A stretch of DNA of 9,150 nt from UBA8522 sp049287565 (GTDB lineage Bacteria > Acidobacteriota > Aminicenantia > Aminicenantales > UBA8522): positions 1 to 9,150 of the forward strand of contig JBAQGA010000155.1 in the NCBI GenBank assembly GCA_049287565.1, given 5' to 3'. Below are positions 1 to 6,714 of this stretch, piece after piece. The notes under the pieces were generated by a model that saw only the letters and a program-made list of their open reading frames with translations, did no database searches and had not been told where the DNA came from. A program made the position numbers and the translations under genes. Position 1 is the stretch's first letter. The number at the start of each line of letters is the position of its first letter.

Positions 1-50
1 CCGGCAAACATAGAATACCTCTTATGGGCGTCACAGCCAATACGTATCAT
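1..50 (-). CDS. IS110-family transposase, N-terminal fragment (runs off window)
   Basis: Reading the minus strand from the ATG at 50-48 gives 16 codons, MIRIGCDAHKRYSMFA, before the window ends. The G-x-D-x-H-K pattern matches the N-terminus of IS110-type DEDD transposases, where this Asp is the first residue of the RuvC-like catalytic site. An AGGAGG sequence (plus-strand CCTCCT at 63-68) lies 12 bases upstream, a rather long but usable ribosome-binding spacing. The known family inserts DNA without terminal inverted repeats and uses a structured non-coding bridge RNA from one element end. Only the start is visible, so completeness and subgroup (IS110 or IS1111) cannot be judged. The assignment rests on a short motif plus the adjacent REP-like repeats, which this family is known to target. 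Confidence 0.6.
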   Translation of the reverse strand, partial: MIRIGCDAHKRYSMFA

Positions 51-120
51 TTGCGCTCAGTACCTCCTCGTCCCTCTTATAGCCTTTCTTTCCGGAGAAC
101 TGTAGCGCTTTCATATAATC
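51..120 (-). mobile_element. Probable end of the IS110-like element (non-coding, upstream of its transposase)
   Basis: These 70 bases lie between the putative transposase start and the point where repeat homology begins (around 119-121). The ten bases TCAATGACAG at 119-128 recur at 272-281, while the bases before 119 do not, so the element-target junction is plausibly near 118-121. This is inferred: IS110 elements have no terminal inverted repeats to mark the border. Seventy bases is short for an IS110-group left end carrying a bridge RNA, so either the border lies further right or the RNA is at the unseen end, as in the IS1111 group. Confidence 0.3.
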
Positions 121-281
121 AATGACAGGGGGGAGATGGCCTCGCTCCGCTCGTAAGGACATCTCTGGATCATTCGCACTCACAAAAACATCACTGTATC
201 ATTCACGCTCGCAATGACAGGGGGGAGATGGCCTCGCTCCGCTCGTAAAGACATCTCTGGATCATTCGCACTCAATGACAG
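121..281. repeat. 92-bp-period tandem repeat with REP-like hairpins
   Basis: A 61-base segment at 121-181 recurs at 213-273 with one difference (TAAGG versus TAAAG at the inner stem). The starts are 92 bases apart, and the core AATGACAG appears a third time at 274-281. Each copy contains the inverted pair GAGATG/CATCTC (133-138 with 160-165; 225-230 with 252-257), able to form a hairpin with a 21-base interior. The spacer at 187-212 is a diverged copy of the right part of the unit (CATCACTGTATCATTCACGCTC against CATCTCTGGATCATTCGCACTC). The GCAATGAC end is shared with the repeats at 1365-1495, so all belong to one dispersed REP-like family. No gene is seen in 51-312. Confidence 0.85.
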
Positions 282-312
282 CCCGGACTATGATCACGGC
301 AGGTAAAATTGC

Positions 313-1350
313 CTACTTTTTATCTTTATAGTAGGTATCATAAAAAGTCTTGAAGTCGCGGCTGCGGTCTTTGATTTTGCGCCACCAGGCCTCGCGATCG
401 CGATACCAGCGGACGGTGGAAGCGAGCGCCTCATCGAACTTTGCCTCGGGCTTCCAGCCGAGGGCACGGACCTTGGTGCAGTCGAGGGCATAGCGGCGAT
501 CGTGGCCGAGGCGGTCGGGCACGAACTTGATCAGGTCGCGGGGCTTGTCCAGCAGGTCGCAGATTTTCTCTGCCACGTCGATGTTGCGAACCTCGTTTCC
601 GGCGCCGATGTTGTAGACCTCGCCGATTTTGCCCCGGCCCATCAGGAATTCCACTGCCCGGCAGCAGTCCTCGACATACAGCCAATCGCGGACATTGGTC
701 CCTTTGCCGTAAAGAGGAAGGGGCTGGCCTTCGATAGCATGGGTGGCAAACAGCGGGATGAACTTCTCCGGGTATTGATAGGGCCCGAAGTTGTTGCTCG
801 GCCGGGCGATGATGACGGGAAGTTCATGGGTGACGTGGTAGGCGTAGGCGAGGCGGTCGGCCCCCGTCTTGCTGGCGGCATAGGGAGAGGAAGGATGAAG
901 CGGGTCATCCTCCTTGAAGAATCCCTGATCGCGGCTGCCGTAGACTTCATCCGTGGAGACATGGAGGAAGAACTCGACCTGGGGCGCCGCCTTCAGGGAA
1001 TCGAGGAGGACGAAGGTCCCGTAGACATCGGTCAGGACGAATTCGCCGGCGTCGAGGATGGAGCGGTCGACGTGCGTTTCGGCGGCGAAATGGACAACGC
1101 CCTGGACCCGCGCCAAAATTTCCCGGACGACCTCCCCGTCCCGGATGTCGCCGCGGACGAACTCGTAGCGGGGATCTTTCTCCACGTCCTTGAGGTTGTC
1201 GAGGTTGCCGGCGTAGGTGAGCTTGTCCAAGTTGATGATTTTCGCTCGCGGGTATTTCTTGAGGAGGTAATGGATGAAATTGCTGCCGATGAACCCGGCC
1301 CCGCCGGTGATGAGAAGCGCCTTGCCGTCGATCCGTCTTTCTTCGTTCAT
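313..1350 (-). CDS. rfbB: dTDP-glucose 4,6-dehydratase (RmlB/RfbB)
   Basis: Converts dTDP-glucose to dTDP-4-keto-6-deoxyglucose in the cytoplasm using bound NAD+, the second step of dTDP-L-rhamnose and related deoxysugar synthesis. The 345-residue protein is an extended short-chain dehydrogenase of normal family length. The NAD-binding GGAGFIG is at residues 16-22, the family's STDEVYG with the catalytic Thr-Asp-Glu triad at 132-138 (T133, D134, E135), and the YxxxK pair at Y157/K161. The C-terminal half carries substrate-binding segments such as RPSNNFGPYQYPEK. The start is supported by GAGGGAG just upstream (plus-strand 1353-1359). It lies 258 bases downstream of the cupin gene, with a repeat cluster between, so it may be transcribed from lptD or have its own promoter. 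Motifs make the call secure. Confidence 0.96.
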   Translation of the reverse strand: MNEERRIDGKALLITGGAGFIGSNFIHYLLKKYPRAKIINLDKLTYAGNLDNLKDVEKDPRYEFVRGDIRDGEVVREILARVQGVVHFAAETHVDRSILDAGEFVLTDVYGTFVLLDSLKAAPQVEFFLHVSTDEVYGSRDQGFFKEDDPLHPSSPYAASKTGADRLAYAYHVTHELPVIIARPSNNFGPYQYPEKFIPLFATHAIEGQPLPLYGKGTNVRDWLYVEDCCRAVEFLMGRGKIGEVYNIGAGNEVRNIDVAEKICDLLDKPRDLIKFVPDRLGHDRRYALDCTKVRALGWKPEAKFDEALASTVRWYRDREAWWRKIKDRSRDFKTFYDTYYKDKK

Positions 1351-1364
1351 CGCTCCCTCACGGT

Positions 1365-1495
1365 GTCATTGCGAGGCGAAGCCGAAGCAATCTCGCATAC
1401 ATATTTCCCGTTGTCATTGCGGGCGACCACCGGGAGCGAAACAATCTCTGCCTATCGGATGGAGATTGCTTCGTCACTTCGCTCCTCGCAATGAC
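1365..1495. repeat. Cluster of three dispersed REP-like units (two direct, one inverted)
   Basis: Unit A (1365-1394) and unit B (1413-1448) both begin GTCATTGCG and end CAATCTC. Unit C (1462-1495) is the inverse, beginning GAGATTGC and ending GCAATGAC. B or A can pair with C to form a long hairpin. This is the widespread bacterial intergenic CATTGCGAG/GAAGCAATCTC repeat type. Unit A ends only 15 bases from the rfbB start codon, so the fold lies in or next to the rfbB leader. The rest of the 1351-1608 gap (1496-1608) is AT-richer and holds nothing else I can support: no clear promoter, terminator or gene. Confidence 0.85.
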
Positions 1496-1608
1496 TACGT
1501 AACATAAATAATTGCGTTAATAATAGTGCAGCGTCTCATAAATCAGTTGTCATATTCATCAGGCGACACCGGGCGGTATTTAATGAAAGACAACTACGAG
1601 ACATCCAC

Positions 1609-2064
1609 CTACCCGTCTTTTCTCTTCCAGACATAAGGTATGTCGTTGTCATGGGGATCGAGGCGCTGTTCGTCGGGCGTCCCATAGTCGTATACTTCGG
1701 TCGGAATGTTGACGATGACCGCCTCCTCCTGGCTGACGCACGTCCAGCCGTGATAGACGCCCGCCGGCACCTGGAGGAGCACCGGGTTGTGGACGCCGAG
1801 ATAGAACTCGTTGACCTCTTGATGGGTCGGCGAACCGGGCCGACCGTCATAGAGGGCCATCTTGATCATCCCGGCGACACAGGCGATGTTGTCGGCCTGC
1901 TTCTCGTGCTTGTGCCACGCCTTGACTACCCCCGGGTAGGTCGTCGTCATGTACACCTGGCCGAACTCCTGGAAGAGATCGTCGTCCCGGCGGAGGATTT
2001 CCATCAGTCGTCCGCGCTCATCGGGGATGACTCGCAGTTTTTTGACCTTCACGCCGTCAATCAT
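1609..2064 (-). CDS. RmlC-like cupin (dTDP-4-dehydrorhamnose 3,5-epimerase family)
   Basis: A 151-residue single-domain cupin of the RmlC superfamily, whose classical members epimerise C3 and C5 of dTDP-4-keto-6-deoxyglucose, the RmlB product. Visible family features are an N-terminal DERGRLMEILR (15-25), WHKHEKQAD (50-58) replacing the usual RGLHxQ...K segment, G-x-I-K-x-A-L-Y-D-G-R (65-75), SPT (78-80), the PAGVYHGW loop with the second active-site His (H105), and a C-terminal PDEQRLDPHDNDIPY. By eye, the Lys of classical RmlC is Asp58 and the acid Tyr position is Asn119, so the exact reaction is uncertain. The start is well placed: AAGGAG (plus-strand CTCCTT at 2071-2076) overlaps the stop of the upstream rfbA, ten bases away, which suggests translational coupling. 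It may be an epimerase, an isomerase or a sugar-nucleotide-binding relative. Confidence 0.8.
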   Translation of the reverse strand: MIDGVKVKKLRVIPDERGRLMEILRRDDDLFQEFGQVYMTTTYPGVVKAWHKHEKQADNIACVAGMIKMALYDGRPGSPTHQEVNEFYLGVHNPVLLQVPAGVYHGWTCVSQEEAVIVNIPTEVYDYGTPDEQRLDPHDNDIPYVWKRKDG

Positions 2065-2074
2065 GCCGATCTCC

Positions 2075-3145
2075 TTATTTCAACCCGATCTCGCTTTTAT
2101 CCCCGACCATGAACCGGTATGCCAAGGGCTTGGGCGGGCATTTATAGATACGCACCTCCCGACCAATCAAGCTTTCGTCGATTCGGCTCCCGACATCGGC
2201 GATCTCACTGCCCTCGAGGACGATGCTGTGTTCGATCTCGGTTCTGGTGATCCGGCAGTTCTTCTGGATGGAGGTGAACGGGCCGATGTAGGAATCGACG
2301 ATCTCGGTCCCGGCGCCGATGATGGCCGGGCCCCGGATGGTGCTCGACCGCACCGCGGCGCCCTTTTCGATCACCACCTCGCCGCTGACCCGAGTGGCTT
2401 CGTCCAGCGCTCCCTCGACCGACCCGCTGATGGTCTCAAGGATGAGCCGGTTGGCCTCGAGGATATCCTCGATCTTCCCCGTATCCTTCCACCAGCCTGA
2501 AACCAGGTGAGGCTGGACCTCATAACCGCAGTCGACGAGAAACTGGATGGCGTCGGTGATCTCGAGCTCGTTCCGCCAGGAGGGCTTGATCGCCCTGACC
2601 GCTTCGAAGATGTGGGAATCGAACATGTAGACGCCGACCAGAGCCAGATTGCTCTTTGGCTCCTTGGGCTTCTCCACCAGCCGGACGACCTTGCCGTTCT
2701 CGAGCTCGGCCACGCCGAATATCGTGGGATCGGACACGGGTGTCAAGAGAATCAAGGCGTTGGGCTTCCGTTGCCTGAACTCCTCGACCAGGGAGACGAT
2801 GCCGCTCTTGAGGATGTTGTCGCCGAGGTACATGACGAACGGCTCCAGGCCCAGGAAATCCTCTGCGATCAGCACGGCATGGGCCAGGCCAAGGGGTTCC
2901 GGCTGTTCGATGTAGGTGATCCGGACATCATCCCCCCATCGTTTTCCCTCGCCGACCGCCTCCCGGATCTCGTTCTTGGTGTCGCCGACAATGATCCCGA
3001 TCTCCCGGATCCCCGCTCCGATGAGCGCCTCGATCCCGTAGAAGAGCACCGGCTTGTTGGCCACCGGGACCAACTGCTTGGCTTGGGTGAAGGTCAGAGG
3101 GCGGAGCCGTGTTCCTTTGCCGCCGCTGAGGATCAGACCCTTCAT
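2075..3145 (-). CDS. rfbA: Glucose-1-phosphate thymidylyltransferase, long form (RmlA)
   Basis: Makes dTDP-glucose from dTTP and glucose-1-phosphate, the entry step of dTDP-deoxysugar synthesis. The open frame extends to 3421, but the protein clearly begins at the internal ATG at 3145: residues 1-18 read MKGLILSGGKGTRLRPLT, the nucleotidyltransferase signature. The extra 92 upstream codons are a low-complexity shadow of lptD. Further motifs are PVANKPVLFY (28-37), the EQPEPLGLAHA loop, the metal-binding YLGDN, and VEKPKEP. At 356 residues, with an isoleucine/valine-rich C-terminal third resembling a left-handed beta-helix, it fits the long RmlA form seen in Actinobacteria, archaea and antibiotic-sugar clusters, not the ~290-residue enterobacterial form. 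The ATG sits one base after the lptD stop (TAAGATG). GGAGGG lies 13 bases upstream, so coupled translation is likely. Confidence 0.95.
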   Translation of the reverse strand: MKGLILSGGKGTRLRPLTFTQAKQLVPVANKPVLFYGIEALIGAGIREIGIIVGDTKNEIREAVGEGKRWGDDVRITYIEQPEPLGLAHAVLIAEDFLGLEPFVMYLGDNILKSGIVSLVEEFRQRKPNALILLTPVSDPTIFGVAELENGKVVRLVEKPKEPKSNLALVGVYMFDSHIFEAVRAIKPSWRNELEITDAIQFLVDCGYEVQPHLVSGWWKDTGKIEDILEANRLILETISGSVEGALDEATRVSGEVVIEKGAAVRSSTIRGPAIIGAGTEIVDSYIGPFTSIQKNCRITRTEIEHSIVLEGSEIADVGSRIDESLIGREVRIYKCPPKPLAYRFMVGDKSEIGLK

Positions 3146-3146
3146 C

Positions 3147-5423
3147 TTAAAAGCCCAGCCCTCCCATGAAATCGGTCGTCTTGCCGATGTTGCCCAGCCC
3201 GATCGAGAAGCGATACTGGGCCTCCGGCGTCTCCCGATAGTAGAAGACGCGCACATCCGCCTTGAAGTCAAGGCACTGGTAATGATAGACCAGGGAGACC
3301 CCGGAGTAAAGCAATTTCCGTTCCTGGATATTGTAGTCGAATTCGCCCAAGGCTTCGAGCTGGAGCCGCGGGATCTCAAACCGGCTGACGATACTGACCT
3401 GCTGCCGGTCGCCCAGGACATCCTTGTACCAGGGGTTCATGCTCCGATACCAACTCACCGAAAGGAAGAACGGGTCGGCGAAAGAGTTGATGTTGGCCCC
3501 GAGCCGGAGGTAAGAAAAAGCCCGGGAATAGGTGTTGTATCCCGTCGAGACGTCAAGGCTGTACTTGCGGCCAGGATAGAACCGCATATAGCTTGAGATA
3601 TCGGAACGATCGGGGACCTCACCCTCCCATTTATAGATACTCTGAGGGCTGTCTTCGGGCGAGATATAATAGGTCTGGCTCACCCCCCAGGTGAAGACCT
3701 CCCGCGGCATGTCCGTCTTCACCAGGACACGGTTCGTCAGGCCGTAGGTCAACTGGTGATAACGGAAGAAGCCGTAGGCCGTGATGATCCGGTCCGGCTC
3801 GCTGACCGGACTGTCGTAGCGATAGTTGATGAACGGCTCGATGAGATGCTTGACCTTCGTCGTCCCGCCGGCGTTCTGGAAGATCCTGTAGAAGACCGGG
3901 CCGGTCCATTCGACGGCAGCGACATAGTTGAAGCTCAAGAGGGGGTCAGTGACGATCGTCTTGGTGTTGGGCGCGTAGGATTGGGCGTAATAAACGAAGT
4001 TCGAAGTCAGCGACGAATTGACGGTCAGCCAGGGGATCTTGGAGAACGGCAGGCTGAGCTCAGGGCTGAAACTCACGCTGTCGTAGTGTTTTTGCTGGCC
4101 GCTGTCGAAGTCGGTCCGCCAGCCGTAGTTCCAGCTCGTCAGGGACGAACCAAAAGAAAAATAGAGGAGCGGGAAAAGCTTGATTTTGAAGGAGTTAAGG
4201 GAGACCTGGGGCAAGTAATAGGTCATGATGGAATTACCGATTTTCTGGAAATAGGTCTCGAACCGAGAGGCCCTCAGGCTGAAATTGTAGTAGGACCAGG
4301 CCCGGGAGATGTACACCTCCGAGCGGTAGTTGGAGATCGACGCCCGCTTGAAGTTGTTGTCGAACTCCCGGAGGAAGTCGAAGGAGGTCTGGTAGTCGAC
4401 GTTGGCCACCAGGCGGAACCCGGCGGCCAGCGGCTGGTTGTGGTTGAGCCGCAGGGCGTAGGCGTTCGGGGATTTCGTCCCGTCGGGGTTGGGCTTGAAG
4501 AAGAAATAGTAAAGCCGGGCCTCTCCGCCCGTCCCGCCGCTGAACAGGTAGCGGTATTCCAGTCCGCCGCCGAATCCCTTGTGGGAATAATAATCAACAT
4601 TGAAGGTGGCGTCCATGTTCCGGGCCATCGCCCAGTAGAAGCTCCCGCTAAGCGAGAATCCCTTGATCCCGGTATAGCCGATCTGTGGCATCAAGAACCC
4701 GGTCGATCGCTCCCGGTCCAGAGGGTAACGGAAGTAGGGCATGTAAAACACCGGGATCTTCTTGATCCGGAAAACCAAGTTCCACATCTCGACATAATCA
4801 TTCCTTTTGAGGTTGGCCCGGGAGCAGGAAAAATTCCAGCGCGGCGTCGGCTGAGTGCAGGACGTCAGCCGGCCTTTGGTCAGGCTGAAAGTGTCCCGAC
4901 CTTGCCCCTGGATCGTCTCCCCCCGGTAGAAAATATCGGGCTGGATCATTCCGTAGGCATGCTCGAGCGTGTGCTCACGGCTGTCCAGGTTGTAAAAGAC
5001 CTTGTCGGCGCTGATCACCTGGTCGGGAGACTGGATGACGACGTTTCCGCTGGCCACGACGTCTTTGCTCTCGGTGTTGATCTCGACCTGGTCGGCGAAT
5101 AATTTGAGGTCTTTGTAGTGAATCTCGACATCTCCCTGGGCGAAGATCCTGTCTTTGGTCTTTTCCCAGGTACGGGCCAAAACGGTGATAGGAGCCTCCA
5201 GCCCTTCGGATTCCGTCTGAGTGCGAGGGAGCTGGGCTTGGGGAGGGCTCTCCTGCGCCGACGGCGTGGCCGGGGAAGCGTCCTCACCCAAGCAAGAGGG
5301 CCCTGAACGGGCGTGGGGGAGCGAGAGGGCAAAGGCGGAGGCGAAAAGAAAAATAAGGAGTCCCCCGAGCGCAGACGACGCGGTTCTCGGCGAGTCCCGA
5401 CCTCCGGGCCCGTCCGTTCTCAT
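3147..5423 (-). CDS. lptD: LPS-assembly outer-membrane protein LptD (OstA/Imp)
   Basis: The beta-barrel that, with the lipoprotein LptE, inserts lipopolysaccharide into the outer leaflet. The protein has 758 residues, in the family range. Residues 17-38 are a hydrophobic signal peptide after an Arg-containing N-region. Residues 95-160 form an OstA/LptA-like periplasmic domain (FAQGDVEIHYKDLKLFADQV, then VVASGNVVIQSPDQVISADKV). Residues 188-250 carry the LptD signature with TSC...WNFSC, IPVFYMPYFRYPLDRER and TGFLMPQIGY. The remainder alternates aromatic barrel strands and ends in Phe, as outer-membrane barrels do. Cysteines at 44, 189, 200 and 717 could form inter-domain disulfides, although the E. 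coli paired C-terminal CysCys is a single Cys here. The ATG at 5423 lacks a nearby Shine-Dalgarno sequence, so the exact start is less certain. It is first in the operon with rfbA. Confidence 0.95.
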   Translation of the reverse strand: MRTDGPGGRDSPRTASSALGGLLIFLFASAFALSLPHARSGPSCLGEDASPATPSAQESPPQAQLPRTQTESEGLEAPITVLARTWEKTKDRIFAQGDVEIHYKDLKLFADQVEINTESKDVVASGNVVIQSPDQVISADKVFYNLDSREHTLEHAYGMIQPDIFYRGETIQGQGRDTFSLTKGRLTSCTQPTPRWNFSCSRANLKRNDYVEMWNLVFRIKKIPVFYMPYFRYPLDRERSTGFLMPQIGYTGIKGFSLSGSFYWAMARNMDATFNVDYYSHKGFGGGLEYRYLFSGGTGGEARLYYFFFKPNPDGTKSPNAYALRLNHNQPLAAGFRLVANVDYQTSFDFLREFDNNFKRASISNYRSEVYISRAWSYYNFSLRASRFETYFQKIGNSIMTYYLPQVSLNSFKIKLFPLLYFSFGSSLTSWNYGWRTDFDSGQQKHYDSVSFSPELSLPFSKIPWLTVNSSLTSNFVYYAQSYAPNTKTIVTDPLLSFNYVAAVEWTGPVFYRIFQNAGGTTKVKHLIEPFINYRYDSPVSEPDRIITAYGFFRYHQLTYGLTNRVLVKTDMPREVFTWGVSQTYYISPEDSPQSIYKWEGEVPDRSDISSYMRFYPGRKYSLDVSTGYNTYSRAFSYLRLGANINSFADPFFLSVSWYRSMNPWYKDVLGDRQQVSIVSRFEIPRLQLEALGEFDYNIQERKLLYSGVSLVYHYQCLDFKADVRVFYYRETPEAQYRFSIGLGNIGKTTDFMGGLGF

Positions 5424-5432
5424 TATGGCCGC

Positions 5433-5462
5433 AATTTAGCACAACCCCCCTGAGATAATCAA
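5433..5462 (-). promoter_or_regulatory. Weak candidate promoter for lptD
   Basis: On the minus strand TTGATT (5457-5462) and TAAATT (5433-5438) are separated by 18 bases, each matching four of six consensus positions. Transcription would begin within a few bases of the lptD ATG, consistent with the lack of a Shine-Dalgarno sequence there. The match is weak and could be chance. Confidence 0.2.
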
Positions 5463-5538
5463 GATCAGGAATTTCAATTTTTTTTACGGCCATGTCCAGC
5501 TCTCTCAAGAAATCTTTCAGTATGATTTTTGATTGCTC

Positions 5539-5567
5539 TTGACAGTCGCGGCACGTATGAATAGAAT
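5539..5567 (+). promoter_or_regulatory. Strong sigma70-type promoter upstream of the C1 peptidase
   Basis: TTGACA (5539-5544, perfect -35) and TAGAAT (5562-5567, five of six to TATAAT) are separated by exactly 17 bases. The predicted start is near 5574, leaving a leader of about 200 nt before the peptidase gene. This is the best promoter match in the lptD/peptidase divergent region. The remaining non-coding stretch 5568-5780 is AT-rich, with GGAATG/CATTCC (inverted pair) around a purine-rich loop near 5611-5645. I see no known riboswitch class or terminator in it. Confidence 0.65.
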
Positions 5568-5769
5568 TTCGTGAAGAGAGAGCTTAAATCATAGGGATGG
5601 CGGAACGAACGGAATGGAGGACAAGGGGGTCATTATCTCATTCCTCTTTCTCCTTCTTTTATTTGAAGCGAATTGCTATTTTTTATATTGAAAATCTTTG
5701 CCCTGATTGTTGAGCTTGGGCAATTGTTTAAGATATGCCTCAACCCCTAACGGCGGTAGCTTATCTCTT

Positions 5770-5774
5770 GGGAG
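5770..5774 (+). promoter_or_regulatory. Ribosome-binding site deciding the C1 peptidase start
   Basis: GGGAG here directly touches the ATG at 5775 but lies six bases before the ATG at 5781, the ideal spacing. This favours initiation at 5781, giving a protein starting MINGYSTGW. Confidence 0.6.
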
Positions 5775-5780
5775 ATGAAC

Positions 5781-6674
5781 ATGATCAACGGCTACTCTAC
5801 CGGCTGGCTACCTGATTATCCCGATTTCAGGGACTTTACCGAGGAGACGGCTGAAGTCCATGAAATCCTGAAACCGACGGGGCTTCTCCTCCGGCCGGCC
5901 GACAAAAAATCCCGCAAAGACAAGGCTCTCCCCTCCTCCCTGGACTTGCGGGAATGGTGCTCTCCTATCGAGGACCAGGGCCGACTCGGCTCCTGCACGG
6001 CCCACGCGGGAGTCGGAATCATCGAATATTACGAAAGAAAATCGTTCGGCCGCCACATCGATGCTTCCCGGCTGTTCCTCTACAAGGTCACGCGAAACCT
6101 GATGAAGATGAAGGGCGACACCGGCGCTTATCTAAGGAGCACGATAGGGGCAATGGTCCTCTTCGGCGTGCCGCCAGAGGAGTACTGGCCGTACATGGAC
6201 AAGCTTCAGGATTTTGACATTGACCCGCCGGCTTTCTGTTATTCCTTCGCCCAGAACTATAAAACAATCAAATATTACAGGCACGACCCTCCCCCAGCCG
6301 CTGCTGAAGCCGTCCTGCAAAGGATCAAGACCTATCTCGCCGCCGGGCACCCGGCCATGTTTGGCTTTACGGTTTATAGCTCGATCGAACAGGCGAATGA
6401 TTCAGGGCAAATTCCTTTTCCCTCGCCTCGGGACAGGATCGAGGGGGGTCATGCAGTCGTGGCCGTCGGCTATGACGACACGATAAAAATCAAGAACCGG
6501 TTCGGCGCAGACAAGACCGTCGGCGCGCTCCTCGTCCGGAATTCCTGGGGGAAAGATTGGGGAGAAGAGGGATATGGCTGGCTGCCTTATGAATATTTGA
6601 GGCGCGGGTTGGCCGAAGACTTCTGGTCCGTGCTTAAGAAAGAGTGGATTGATACGGGGCAATTCAGGATTTAG
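5781..6674 (+). CDS. Papain-family (C1) cysteine peptidase, probably cytoplasmic
   Basis: A papain-fold peptidase of 297 residues counted from the ATG at 5781 (an in-frame ATG at 5775 adds two). The full C1 catalytic set is present: oxyanion Gln66 and nucleophile Cys72 in EDQGRLGSCTAHA, His224 in GGHAVVAVGY, and Asn254 in VRNSWGKDWGEEGYGW. The N-terminus GWLPDYPDFRDFT is typical of a bacterial and viral C1 subgroup that begins with a short PDxRD segment and lacks the long inhibitory prosegment of eukaryotic cathepsins. No signal peptide or membrane segment is visible, so it probably acts in the cytoplasm. Its substrate cannot be deduced. It has its own strong promoter at 5539-5567 and is followed, after about 108 bases, by the toxin-antitoxin pair, which has a separate promoter. 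No convincing terminator is seen after it. Confidence 0.92.
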   Translation: MINGYSTGWLPDYPDFRDFTEETAEVHEILKPTGLLLRPADKKSRKDKALPSSLDLREWCSPIEDQGRLGSCTAHAGVGIIEYYERKSFGRHIDASRLFLYKVTRNLMKMKGDTGAYLRSTIGAMVLFGVPPEEYWPYMDKLQDFDIDPPAFCYSFAQNYKTIKYYRHDPPPAAAEAVLQRIKTYLAAGHPAMFGFTVYSSIEQANDSGQIPFPSPRDRIEGGHAVVAVGYDDTIKIKNRFGADKTVGALLVRNSWGKDWGEEGYGWLPYEYLRRGLAEDFWSVLKKEWIDTGQFRI

Positions 6675-6714
6675 CCTTCCGGCTTACCTATCATTATTCT
6701 CTCTGCCCTTGTTT

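Noticed and set aside
121..281. CRISPR-like array
   Set aside because: Only two long copies with a spacer that is itself a diverged copy, variable spacing, and no cas genes; it is REP-like.
312..335. CCTACT/AGTAGG inverted repeat over the rfbB stop as a terminator
   Set aside because: Only a 6-bp stem with a 12-base AT-rich loop and a short T-run afterwards; too weak to call.
502..1494. 330-codon plus-strand ORF opposite rfbB, and other long plus-strand ORFs opposite rfbA and lptD (e.g. 3756-5102)
   Set aside because: They are antisense shadows of GC-rich genes whose protein motifs are unmistakable; the shadow translations show no family motif.
1274..1507. 77-codon plus-strand ORF containing CHCEAKPKQSR-like peptides
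   Set aside because: This peptide is the classic spurious translation of the CATTGCGAG/GAAGCAATCTC dispersed repeat; it overlaps the rfbB start and the repeat cluster.
3146..3421. 92-codon N-terminal extension of rfbA
   Set aside because: Low-complexity Arg/Ser-rich translation lying wholly in the lptD 3' end; the RmlA fold begins exactly at the ATG at 3145.
5284..5508. Minus-strand ORF starting MRELDMAVKKIEIPDLDY
   Set aside because: Its first residues look protein-like, but it runs out of frame through the lptD signal-peptide region into Arg/Pro-rich sequence and has no recognisable domain; a frameshifted remnant cannot be shown.
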